Source of the DNA: Rotaria sp. Silwood1
Lineage: Eukaryota; Rotifera; Eurotatoria; Philodinida; Philodinidae
Reading direction: 5' to 3'
DNA length: 64,000 bases
Assembly: GCA_905250075.1 (NCBI GenBank)
Contig: CAJNOP010000103.1
Location: 157,429 to 221,428 of the forward strand
Shown here: positions 23,124-34,229 of the stretch, piece by piece
How positions within the stretch are numbered: position 1 is the stretch's first letter
Layout: every line of letters starts with the position of its first letter
The notes under the pieces: generated by a model
Told to the model about the DNA's origin: nothing
Database searches by the model: none
Seen by the model: only the letters and a program-made list of their open reading frames with translations
Program-made: the position numbers and the translations under genes

Positions 23124-25632
23124 GTTTTCTTTTTTTAAATCAAGCCAATGTTTGTTTGTTGATTCATTTTTATATCATACCCGCTCATTTTCTAATATCA
23201 GTCCTTTGATGAAGATGTTTTCTTTTTTTTTTTGGATATAGGAAAATTTAAAAAAAATTATTTTTATGAAAAATTATAAAATAATTATTCAATTTTGTTT
23301 TATTTTTTATTTGAATAAAACGCCATCTATTGTTGTAAGAAAGAACAAATACAGTGAAATATTTTGCATAATTTTAAGTTTGAACTTATTGAATAAGATA
23401 AATTAAAGTTTCACTTTTGAAATGTTTCTTTAAAGCCGGGTCTAAATCTATTTCGATTTCTGTTACAATGCATCGAATGAATTCTTTTCTCTCTATGGTC
23501 AATCTATTCAAATTAATTAAAAGCTAGAACTCGATTCTTTGATCACGAGCAAAATTTCAATGAATACAGACGAAGTATTTGATCACGACAGGCTTCTAGC
23601 TGAGATTGAATAGAATTGTCAATATTATCATAAAGTGAAATTTCGATGATCAACTGATCCTATGTAAAACTGCTGAATAATAAATAATTAATGATTAGAA
23701 ATTATCTATTTTTCATTTCTAAGAAGCTATATGTCAATTTGGACAACATGTTGTTTGTGATTATAGCGAAATTGCCAAGTGCAGAACATAACTTAACGAA
23801 TGAATCAAAAGACGTTCATTTCAGATGCAGGACTTCAATGGCATCGAACAAACCATTGATGTTTATCAAGTCAGAAAGAATCGATCAATTAGCCGACCTC
23901 TTGTTTTTCATCGGCAATACTATACGAAATAGATTATCAAGTTCACTCAAATTAAAATTGCAACTTTCAACGCCTCCAAATCGTATCAATCAGCTTTTGA
24001 TACATTTTTTAGTGATAATCAACGGAGTAATATTTGAGCAAGATTAAGAAAATATAACAGAGTTTATCAATCATGGTCTCAGTCAAAACCATGAAAGCGA
24101 TTGCCGAAATTGAATTTATTGACAAAAAGTGAATCAACTAAGTAGGAATTCATCGAACAATGATTCCAAATCTATTTCTAATTTTAATATGCAATATGAT
24201 TTGAATGATAAGAAATATTGTGTGATTTTGTTTTTTGTTTTGCTTTTCATCAGATTTTTATTTGAATGGAGATAGACTGCATGATATCGTTTTTTTTTAT
24301 ATTATATGTACATGATTAATTTGTTTAGTAAAGCTTTTTTTGTTATTTCTCGTTGGAGTAGTATCGAAGTTAAATGGTTAAATCAAATGTCGACCTTGCG
24401 CAGTGAATACAAAAAAGAAGTGTATTCAATCTCCTTTTCTTGAGCGCTTATAATAGCAATATTTAGTTCTTTGGTTTTTTTTTGTTGTTGCATTAATCAA
24501 CTCGATAACCTCAAACTTTTCATTTAATGATCATTACCTTTCAATTATTTCTTATCATATGCATAAAAAAGAAATACGAAACAAAAAATGAATTCTTTCA
24601 ATTTTTATGATTAGTCAAACCAATGTGTGGATAGAACTGATTTTAGTAGTATTTTGAGCACATTTCTGTAGAAGTTCAAGTGTAATATCGAATTCACTAA
24701 ATTTCAAATGCATGAAAGCAAGATTTTTGTTTGACATTGTCAAATTTTGAATATCAGAAATCATCATCAATATTTCAATATCTGTATGTTAAGCGGATAA
24801 ATTATTTATTCAAAAGAAAAAGTTTTACTATTAAATGATTGTCAAATATATTGCAATTTTCTATCAATTGTATATGAGTCGATGTAAAAAGCATTACTAT
24901 ATTTTCAGGATATTTATAGATAGACGATTGTATGGATTTCATTCAGATAACAATACTACGATAGTATCACTTTGCTATTCATTGTAAATAAAGATCAAAG
25001 CCAGAAACTTTTCAACAAGGCAATATACCGAGCACGTTGTATCAAAGTATGTATGACTCATACTCGTATGTTATTTTTAGTTGGATTGTTATTTATTCAT
25101 TATCATTTAAAGCTAATCTAACTTGAATTGTTTTCAAAGTCATGAATATCAATATGATTGGTGGTTTACTTAATATTTCTCACCAATATTGATTGATGAA
25201 CATGATGTAATATTACATTATTATACTGATAATATAAACAAATGTCCAAATGACAATCTTCATCAATTCGCTAAAATACGTTTTTTTTTCATTCCTACAT
25301 CATTATGATGTGATGGTGGTGATTCAATCAATAATATTCAAGTGAGCTGTACCAAAAAAGAATACGGATGAGTATTGTGTAGGAAAGAGAAGACAAGCAT
25401 ACAGTTGGCGATGAATAACTAACATTGAATGCATGATTTTATCTCAGTAATTTTCGTCATCAAATGCTTGACAAACAACGATAAGATGAATTAACAGAAT
25501 GATGACTAAAAATAAACACAAATTTATCAAAAAGCCTAACGAAAGAGAAAAAAACGCCTATGCACATATATATGCTTTATACTCAAAATTGTCTATCAAA
25601 TATGTTCCTTTTCATACTATTGATAATCAATA
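23124..25632. other. No supported gene
   Basis: About 2.5 kb of AT-rich sequence. The 118-residue frame at 23691-24047 shows no known domain and no splice-supported neighbours, so it is not called. The region between two divergently arranged genes must hold the promoters of both, but no distinct element was identified. Confidence 0.4.
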
Positions 25633-27096
25633 ATGGCTTCACATTTCATAATTTCTGGTCTTAAAAACACACATCTTCAAAAAAAAAACTTATCTGATCG
25701 TAGTCGTCTTCATAACTATGATGTTATTATTAAATTTTATTCAGCAAAGGTTTCAGAATAATTCTGTTCAATATGTACATGAAATTATTCGTTTCTTTTT
25801 TTCTTTTTAAGAATTTACCAAAAACAGACTTAGTTGGACACTGTGATCCATATTTTATAGCAAATATTGATCATCAAATTTTATATACGTAAGTATTTAA
25901 CAATTTTCATTCTCAATTGGAGAGCAGAGATGCCTCATTATCTATTTCTATAATTAATACAAAATCTAACACAGATAGAAATATTGAAATGTCTCTCTTC
26001 TCTCATTTTTTTTGTAAATTAAATATACGATTTATATATAATTACAAACTATAGATCAACTATACTTTCAAATACATCAAAACCTATATGGAAGGATGAA
26101 GAACGGATTGTTCGAAATATTCCATCTACAGCTAAACTTATTGTTAAAATCTATGATAAAGACGATGAAAAACTTGCTGACGATTATATCGGTCGATTTG
26201 TAATATCTGATTTTATTCATTATTATCCTCCTTCAAAAGGTCATAAAATTATTGGCACATTTAATCAATGTAATGGTCGTTTTCATTTATCTATTCAAGT
26301 GACAAAGACATCTGAAGAGACGAAACAACTTCCTCCATACACATACGATGGTTCATGTCGATATTCTCGTCATGATTCTCTTGCTATTGGTCGTTTAACT
26401 ATGCTCAATGCTGATTGTATTTATTCAACATGGAAAATACAAATGAGAAGAATTTTATATTTTTTTCCACCTAATGAAAGACAACATTGGAATAAGCACT
26501 ATCAATCAGCAGTAACTATCTTTGGTAATTATCCACTTTCAATAGTAATACAAGGTGGAATTAAATTAGCGCATAGAACACTCTATAGAAAAACATTAAA
26601 AAATAATGATTATGGTCGATTGAACAGTGCTGATGATCTTTGGAAGCTTTTGTTTTTTGATAAAACAACAAAAACAATTAAACCATGCATTTATACATAT
26701 ATTATTGATGATAATACATGGAGATTTAGTGAAACAGCAAATCAATTTTTTACAGATTTTGCTAGTAAACATGCTTTATTAGCGAATTCTTCGAAATATA
26801 TTTGCTATGCAGGTGAATTTCATTCACGTCCAAAATATGGATGGAATCGATTAGATGATGAATGGGAATTAGTATTTGATAATAGATCTGGTACTTATGC
26901 TCCAACTGCTGATTTATTAGTAAATTTGAAAGAATTATTATTATTTAATTTTCCTGGTTTGAATATTGTTACATATAATTATAAAGATCCTGAACTAAAA
27001 CAAAGTTTAGAAGAATTGAAATTAGCAATCGAAAAGTATAAACATAGTATAGAAACAATTGAAAAACTTGTCTTTCATTTTAGACCATCGATTTAA
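25633..27096 (+). CDS. C2-domain protein of fungal-like architecture
   Basis: Three exons, 25633-25749, 25812-25888 and 26055-27096, fit in phase and give 411 residues. Residues about 28-130 form a C2 domain (DVIIKFYSAKNLPKTDL, GHCDPYF, KPIWKDEE, VKIYDKDDEKLADDYIG) with several Asp positioned for calcium-dependent membrane binding. The C-terminal part has HALLANSSKYICYAGEFH, WELVFDNRSGTYAP and FPGLNIV. I recall this combination of a C2 domain with a YAGEFHP...DNxSGTYAP domain mainly from fungi, so it is a candidate for transfer, though the introns look native to this genome. No signal peptide; likely cytosolic and recruited to membranes. The role of the C-terminal domain is unknown. Confidence 0.8.
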
Positions 27097-28998
27097 AATG
27101 AGTATCTTTCTAATATAGTGTGTAAATAATATGTTTAATAATAACTTTTTTAATCTTTGAAAATAATTTTTCATAATTTTATATTTGATATTATATCAAA
27201 CAAGTGTTTTATTGATTAATGGTGAATGCAAGATTTAGTTTTTTGTGAAATTTTCAAATGTAGAAATTGTTTATCAATAACCTATAGAGTTGCTTATGAT
27301 ATGTAAATTATGGATACAATCTTCTTTTAGCGTAAAATCAATCAATAATGTGTTTTATTTAGATAAAACTGAGCTTTGGGATCTTTGTTTTATGCAACTA
27401 CAAGCTATTTGCTGATGTTTTATTGCAATTGATAAAAACAAATCGAATTTTATAGTAGTTTATTCTCAGTACAAAATTCTTACAGAGCCAATCACAAAGA
27501 AAATACTCTTGATTTTGTTATTGATACGTTACACAAGTGGCTAACACTATACCATTTTCCTACATAAAACGAGTTATTTATAAAATTTGAATGATCTCTT
27601 GACCTTTGGTCATTATACTTCGGTTGTTTTTTTTGTAGAATTAAAATCAACGTTCATTTTACTTTTACTACCAATGCTATGCACTACCTAATACTTTTGT
27701 TTAGTAGACTGAAAAATTGCTTTTATTTCACGCCTACAATTATAAACGCAGTTTATAAAGGAAATTATTTCGTAGCGCTAACAAGAGAGACCCACCAGAA
27801 CCTTGAGAAATTTGTATAAAATCGGCCACCGTCACAATTGCTTTTTTTTCGGTCTAATTATCTCAAGTGGCAGACTATCATCAGAAACTTTTAAATCTAA
27901 AATATCAGCTCTTTTTGATTGTAAAAAATACTAGAGTATATCGGATAATATAACTTTTGAGACTAGATTAAAAAGAAATAGTTTACAGATAGATGTCTTA
28001 TGTTTTAAAGCATATATTTACAGATGTCTTTTATAAGCCTGTCTCAGTGTACGCGTGGGCTCAGGAGAACCAAAGTGATTGTATAATCGAAGTAAAACGG
28101 TCAAGAATCGTCAATGATTCGAACACTTCTAATCATTTATACTTACTCTCCACTCTATCATAATGTTCGACTTTGCTGTGTATCTATCTATGAGGTCTAA
28201 CAAAAAGAAAGTTTAAATTACTGTTGTATTTTTTCAAGCTATAATCTATACATAACCATCAGTGAGACTGATCTCGTTCAATTTCGGAGTCCAACTGATG
28301 AACAAGCTGAAAGTTTTTACGTTCTTGATGAAATTTGAACCGTGAGAGAAACACAGTCGGTACGGTTTTTTTCCGTGCCTGAGGTTAGATAATACGGGCT
28401 CTAGCAAATAGGTTCATTCTACATTTATTGCACTTGAGTAAAGTAATAATTAAACATATTATAAATGTGTTTGTGTTAGCTGTATTGACAAAGCTTTAAC
28501 TAAAATTGGAATGCTCTTCCTCGAGTTGTATTCAATCACAGACAATCAAGCATTTAGGACACATGCAATGTGACTCTTGTTTGTTATTTAGGTCCTGCTT
28601 GTGATCTTCAATCGGCATTTCCATCTAGCTATGTTTATCAAGTGACAGAAATTTGACGTCTCCTATGCGAATGGTTCATGTATGTACTGTACTCAATTAT
28701 AGCGCTACTCGCTCTTTCACACCCACACCCACACCCTAAACTCTAAACAGTGTATCAAAATGGCCTCTATTGCAAAATGGTTCGTGAAACTTTGATGCAA
28801 GGTTATGCGACTAATAAACCCTTTGGTATGGTTTATTATTCTATACTTCTGTTTTTTAGAATGCCCAACAACTAACACACATATCTACATCAATATTTAT
28901 CAACATACAGAAACCCACATCGAACCCACTCTCACGAAGGACAAACAGAAGAATGCAAGACTTTGTAATAATTGTCATCAACGAACTTCGTTGATGTA
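27097..28998. other. No gene seen; one small telomere-like tract
   Basis: AT-rich sequence. A short C-rich telomere-like tract, CACACCCACACCCACACCCT (28718-28736 region), has the usual CACACCCT right boundary but no G-rich partner. Small frames in this region have no motif. Confidence 0.45.
28718..28737 (-). repeat. Short interstitial telomere repeat (C-rich on +)
   Basis: About three CCCACA units, ending CACACCCTAAA. It is unpaired, unlike most tracts in the window. Confidence 0.75.
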
Positions 28999-29915
28999 CA
29001 GGGTGATCAGTTTATTTTCAAACGATTTTCGTAGACTTATTCTTCCTCAGCAACTGATTCAGATCTGATGAATCTCATATCAATGTATCCCACAAAGACT
29101 GTACATACTGCTCTAATAATCAGATTTTGTATAGAAGAATGTTTTGTGATAAAACACTAGATAATTTTGAAAAGGTCATTTTAACATTTTTGAGAACAAG
29201 CATATTTGCAGGTGCCACCAGAAATCAACTTTTTCGATTATTTCACCATACTATCGTCTTTTGACCTCAGACAAATGTCACAGGTGCATCCACTATTAGT
29301 GCATGTATGCTAAGAGTTTCAGCAATAAAGAACGAGAATTCATAGAGAAATCAGGAAGTTTTTCAAATGTATAGTTGAAGCGAAACACATTGCAAGGCTT
29401 ATTCTGTTACTATTTCTGGTTTAATTCAAAACTTTACAAGATGGTTATAGACGCCTGACCTACTCTCACGTGTAGATAATTCTAAAATACAGTTAACTGC
29501 TGTTTCAGACTTTAAATTAAACTAGAAATGGTAACAGGATAAGCCTTGCCATATGTTTAGCTTCAACTATATATTTGAAACACTTACTGATTTCTCTATG
29601 AATTCTCGTTCTTCATTGTTGAAACTTTTAGCATAGATGCACTAATAGTGGATGTACCTGTGACATATGTCTGAGGTCAAAAGATGATAGTATGGAGGAA
29701 TAATACGAAATGTTCATTTTAAAAAACTTGAAAATGACCTCTTCAAAATTAGTCCAGTATTTTATTACAAAACATCCTTCTGTACAAAATCTGATTATTA
29801 GAGCAGTATATACAGTCATTGTGGGATACATTGATATGAGATTCATCAGATCTGAATCAGTTGCTGAGGAAGAATAAGTCTACGAAAATCGTTCGAAAAT
29901 AAACTGATCACCCTG
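28999..29915. mobile_element. Palindromic foldback DNA transposon (mariner-type MITE) with TA flanks
   Basis: Two arms of roughly 410-430 bases (about 28999-29425 and 29507-29915) are inverted copies of each other, with a loop of about 80 bases. The ends read CAGGGTGATCAGTTTATTTT and its complement, and TA dinucleotides flank both ends (28997-28998 and 29916-29917), as expected for Tc1/mariner insertion. The outer 140 or so bases of the arms differ at only a few positions; the inner parts differ more, including small indels. No transposase is present, so it would be non-autonomous. The frame at 29628-29846 is an arm artefact. Confidence 0.88.
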
Positions 29916-31435
29916 TATGCATGTGCAGTTGAAAACGATGATTGTTGGTTCGATAAAGATGAAAAGAAAGCTGCGAAAAAAACAAATACACCTACTCTGT
30001 TGACTTTTCTCGACAATACATTGAAAGAAACTCACTTTCTTTTATTAACTTTTACTGTCGTTTTGTTGCGAAGCCATAGAACTCAGTGAAAAAAAGAAAC
30101 AAGGCCAAGCAGAATTTTTCGCAAACGAAAAGCTTTTTTTCTATAACACAAGGTAAGTTTTTATCCAGTCTCTATTCTGAGTTTAAGAGACGATAGCGTG
30201 TGTGTTCTAGAGATAGAATTTCGATCCAACATAGAAAAATACAATGGAAGGGGAGATGACAGCAGTATCTCCTTTCTCTGAAGACAGAAGTTTAGAAAAA
30301 AGAATTTTAAGCAATGATTAGAAATATTAAACATGCATTTTTTCACTGATTGGAATAAAAAAGAATACAAAAGTGTTCTTACTTTAATAAACTCCAGCTT
30401 CAAATGGACAAAGAATGATCGTAAAAAATATGAATAAAATCTATCAATTGTGTAACACTGTGACACATGCTAAGATGTTTAGTTCAATCAAAACTGAAGT
30501 AAAAGCAACATTCTCTTACTTTAAAACAAGAAAAGTCTCTTTTTTTTCTTTTGAAAAAACAAAAGTTGAAGACACCGGATCATACACACTGAGAGTTACA
30601 AAATCTTTCACAATGCCTACGACCGTTGTTGATGAACTGTAGCAATCAATTCTTTTTTCTTTTATCATCGCAGAAAAGTAAAATAAAATAAGGTAGCAAC
30701 CATTGCCAAATTTCTGTTTTATGTATTCACGCTTTTTTTTGTGTGTGAAAGCGCAAAATGAATGGCAGAGTCTTATAGAGGAAGAGGAAAATGCTGCTAC
30801 CATGATTTCTCTTATCTAAAGGTGGAGATATTAAGACAAGAATACATTTACTAGAATTTAGAGAGCATGCAATGAATTTTCAAGAAAAAAGGTTTCATTC
30901 ATTCTTTTGTTCTTTTTTTAATGAATCTTATTAAGACCTTCAAAAGTTACCTTGCCCGTTTCCTTTTGATTATAAGTGCGTAGTATGTGCATAACATGTA
31001 AGTACCCACTCGATTATTCGATCTAACATCAATCCATTTCACCAATTTCAGTTTTTAAACAGACAAATGTGTACTCTTTTTTTCTTGCTCTGAAACATGT
31101 GGGTGTAGATGTGGATAATTCACGAACTTTCTTTGAGCTATATCCACACTCATAAATTCGTAAATACCAGTACTGAAGTGCCTAATCAACTTGAATATGG
31201 TACTGCGCGATGTAATATGTCAGTTGTGGCATTATTTTATTTTCGCATTATGAATACTTTTCAATATTTTGAACTATAGCAGCGATTTATTTTCATTAAG
31301 CTTCGTCGACTGTCCGATGACATTCAATTGACAACTTGGATGAAAATCTATTACAGTAGATTTTGATTGTCGACATATAATCCCTAATATTATTTCTATC
31401 TACTACTGCTAGTTGATCAATTTAATACATGAAAT
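29916..31435. other. Intergenic with a possible Ig-domain scrap
   Basis: No complete gene. At about 30562-30606 (+) the frame reads KVEDTGSYTLRVTKS, which looks like the end of an I-set immunoglobulin domain, but nothing around it extends the match. A weak telomere-like tract (TGTGGGTGTAGATGTGG, 31098-31114) is followed by a short C-rich TATCCACACTC at about 31140. Confidence 0.35.
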
Positions 31436-32701
31436 ATGGGCTGTTCTTCTAGTATACACCCTGCGATAGTTACTCAGCCGAACGCTACAGCGTCACTCGC
31501 AGCAATTCCTGCGTCATCCAAATCACTTACTGCCTCTGGGCAGACAAGTGAAGTAGGTCAAGTTAAGCAATTTATCGAAGTATCGACCCAAACCGATGAG
31601 ACTCAAAAGACTGATGCAAGTGTAAATACAACAGTCGACAGTGAAAAGATTGACAATGATCGTTTAGCATTCAATGATACGACTTTACCTCATAATCAAG
31701 ATCCACAAAAACATCCAATAACATGTCTAGTTCAATCAAAAACAACATTAGCAACGTTGAACGATCAGCTATATATATTTCTCAATCCTCGTCTCAGTGC
31801 AAATCCGAATAGCGAAGAAATACAATGGATACTTCAAGATTTAGATGCTCAACAGTATTGTATGATGATTCAGCAAGAACTTCTTTCTATTGGCCCGATG
31901 GCTATTCAAGAAGCTGTCAATGCTATGAGAAAATCACAGGATCTTCAAATACTTAACCAAGATATTTGGATGTTGCTTGAACAAGCAGTGAAAACAAATG
32001 ATGCTTCATATTTCATTCGAGCCTATACTGCTGAAAGTGAGTTCTACAAAATACTCAATCGAAAATTGGCTCAGCAAGATCTAACAAGTACAATAGACCT
32101 GGACGCCGAGGAACAAATGCAACTCCTTATGGGAACCTTTTTTCAACAGATGGACCAAATGGTCTCTCGTGTTCAAGCGTTCCAAGAAGGACAACCATTA
32201 CCGATTCAAAATAGTAATGAGTCGAATTGGGCCAAATTATTTTTACGACCACTCTACATGCTCCTGGCAACACCGAATTCGAGCATTCGATTTCAGGGAT
32301 CGACATATCGAGGTATGTGGATTACACTAGACGAATTAAAGTGTTACGTGGAAGACACAAAATTCGTATGCAATAAGGCAATTACATCCACATCAAAACT
32401 TCGCACTGTAGCTCAAAGTTTTATAGACCGTGTTGGAAATCCATCATCGGAAATGTTATCTGCAATGTTCACATACAAAATAGAGTCGTATAGCGCATTA
32501 TATGCGCTAAATGTAAGAGACTTTTCCATGATTCCTCAAGAAGAGGAAGTACTTTTATTACCTGGAGTATTTTTTACTGTTAGCAATGTTCAGTTTATTC
32601 CTCCTCGCTCTGTGGAAATTGAACTTCGATCTTCGTTAGAAGAGCTGGCTAACATGATGTCATCAAGTATAGGCTCTTTATTTTCACTTTTTCGTCAATA
32701 A
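31436..32701 (+). CDS. ADP-ribosyltransferase with N-terminal acylation motif
   Basis: An intact single-exon gene for 421 residues. The C-terminal third is an R-S-E type ADP-ribosyltransferase domain: TYRGM with Arg292, ITSTSK with the STS at 318-320, and QEEEVLLLPG with an ExE at Glu369/Glu371, the pattern of arginine-specific mono-ADP-ribosyltransferases that use NAD. The N-terminus MGCSSS matches Gly2 myristoylation with palmitoylation of Cys3, which would put it on the cytosolic face of membranes. Residues about 12-100 are Ser/Thr/Gln-rich and probably disordered; about 100-250 are helical. The family is expanded in bdelloids; the target here is unknown. All key residues are present, in contrast with the fossil at 5342-6758. 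Confidence 0.87.
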   Translation: MGCSSSIHPAIVTQPNATASLAAIPASSKSLTASGQTSEVGQVKQFIEVSTQTDETQKTDASVNTTVDSEKIDNDRLAFNDTTLPHNQDPQKHPITCLVQSKTTLATLNDQLYIFLNPRLSANPNSEEIQWILQDLDAQQYCMMIQQELLSIGPMAIQEAVNAMRKSQDLQILNQDIWMLLEQAVKTNDASYFIRAYTAESEFYKILNRKLAQQDLTSTIDLDAEEQMQLLMGTFFQQMDQMVSRVQAFQEGQPLPIQNSNESNWAKLFLRPLYMLLATPNSSIRFQGSTYRGMWITLDELKCYVEDTKFVCNKAITSTSKLRTVAQSFIDRVGNPSSEMLSAMFTYKIESYSALYALNVRDFSMIPQEEEVLLLPGVFFTVSNVQFIPPRSVEIELRSSLEELANMMSSSIGSLFSLFRQ

Positions 32702-34229
32702 AAAAAATATTATTATGCACCTGTCTTATGGATGAGTGATAGATGGGCATTCGTCTCACTTATGACGTTTGTATATAGTTCGTAAGGAGAGAAGAGCAAT
32801 GACGAAGTTAAACAAATAGAAAAATTAACATAAAGAGAGAATCAGTCGAGACTATCTCGAACACAGCATGTGATATGAAAGTTGAAAGATATCCAAAATG
32901 TCAAAATGAGTGGAGCTCTTGCTGATTTTTTTTCCGAGTTTGACTTCATAGAGATCAATAAATTTTTTGCTATGGCCATCATTTCTGATCAGCTTATTTG
33001 CATAGAGAAATTAACTCATATCTATAGCTTAGAAATACAATCCAGATGATAGAATATTGCCATCATTATTTTTGCTTAAATGAGCTGAAGATGTTCTTGA
33101 TTAAAGAGATGACTGTTCGTATTGATGATCAGATTTGAACTCGTACTTGTGTTAGAAAAGATAGCGATAAGATACATAAAAAACAAATGGTGGCATAACA
33201 TTAGATATTCAATTAGCTAAACTGTACTATGATCGATGTGCTAGGATTTGTTTTACATTGCTCAGTACCTGTGAGTTCTCATGAAGACGCGAACGACATC
33301 ATACGTTCGTAAGGACTTTAACTGATTGTATGACGCTTTTCCTAAACGTAAACATCATCATGCTCTGGTGACAGAATTGGCAAAAGAACACGTCACTATA
33401 TAACATATAACACTATTCATTTATCAAAGATTCCGATATCACGTTTAGTCGCCCTATGAGCTAGAATGCACACTGCTGCCATCCACGGTAATTGGTTACA
33501 AGGAATATTTGGACATTTGATATTACTTTTTTTTTATTACACTGTCAATAGCAACTACTTTGAGTCCCATCCAAAATCGTCCATATACATAGTTCTTCAA
33601 TGGTGATGATGAACTTGAGTATCTCAAGTTTCTGCATCAGAATACATCAGATATAAAAAACCTATGCGTCAGGCTTAACGAACATGAAAGTCTCAGTCTT
33701 GGGTTCAGTACTGACTTATGAACATTGTCGATCTTAACTTCAGCTATAATTTTATCTTGAAAATCGTTTCTCGGTCTCTCTGAAATACAGTTATACGACT
33801 CTAATCAAAATAAGAAAAAAAGCTTTATTGCAAGTAAATAACAAGTGTTACGTTTTAATTCAACAGCTATATTCATCATTTGAATAAAAAATGACCATAA
33901 TGCATATTTAGTGTTGGACCCGAGTTCCACAGCCTATATTTCATACTATTGTGACAATTAATGAACATTCAAAAAAGAAACTAAAACATTAATAGTCCTC
34001 AAAATGCTCCTCACAAGAGATTCATAATAGTATGTTTTGTTTCAGAAAAAATAAATAATCGAATGTCATAGATGTTGAGCAATTACAGCTGTGTTGCATC
34101 GATATTGAGTAATTACAACAGAATTCTATATGAAACAATAGGAAGTCGAGTTATGATTCGTAGAGAATAGTTGACAAAAAGAAAGCAAAAACAAACAACA
34201 ACGAAGCCCGGTCGAGCATTATTTTCAAA
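32702..34229. other. No supported gene
   Basis: AT-rich intergenic sequence. A short coding-like string (YDAFPKRKHHHALVTELAKE, about 33330-33390) hints at a decayed gene but cannot be extended in any frame. Confidence 0.4.

Noticed and set aside
23691-24047. 118-residue frame
   Set aside because: Longest unexplained frame in this stretch, but no domain, no signal peptide, no splice-supported neighbours and composition close to background.
29628-29846. 72-residue frame within the palindromic transposon
   Set aside because: It lies in one arm, has no transposase-like motif, and the mirrored arm does not preserve it.
30415-30642. Possible I-set immunoglobulin domain fragment (KVEDTGSYTLRVTKS)
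   Set aside because: The match covers about 15 residues; the characteristic Trp and first Cys positions are not found upstream.
33241-33420. Coding-like string YDAFPKRKHHHALVTELAKE, briefly considered as an arginine deiminase remnant
   Set aside because: Only about 20 residues long, cannot be extended in any frame, and the resemblance to deiminases is too slight.
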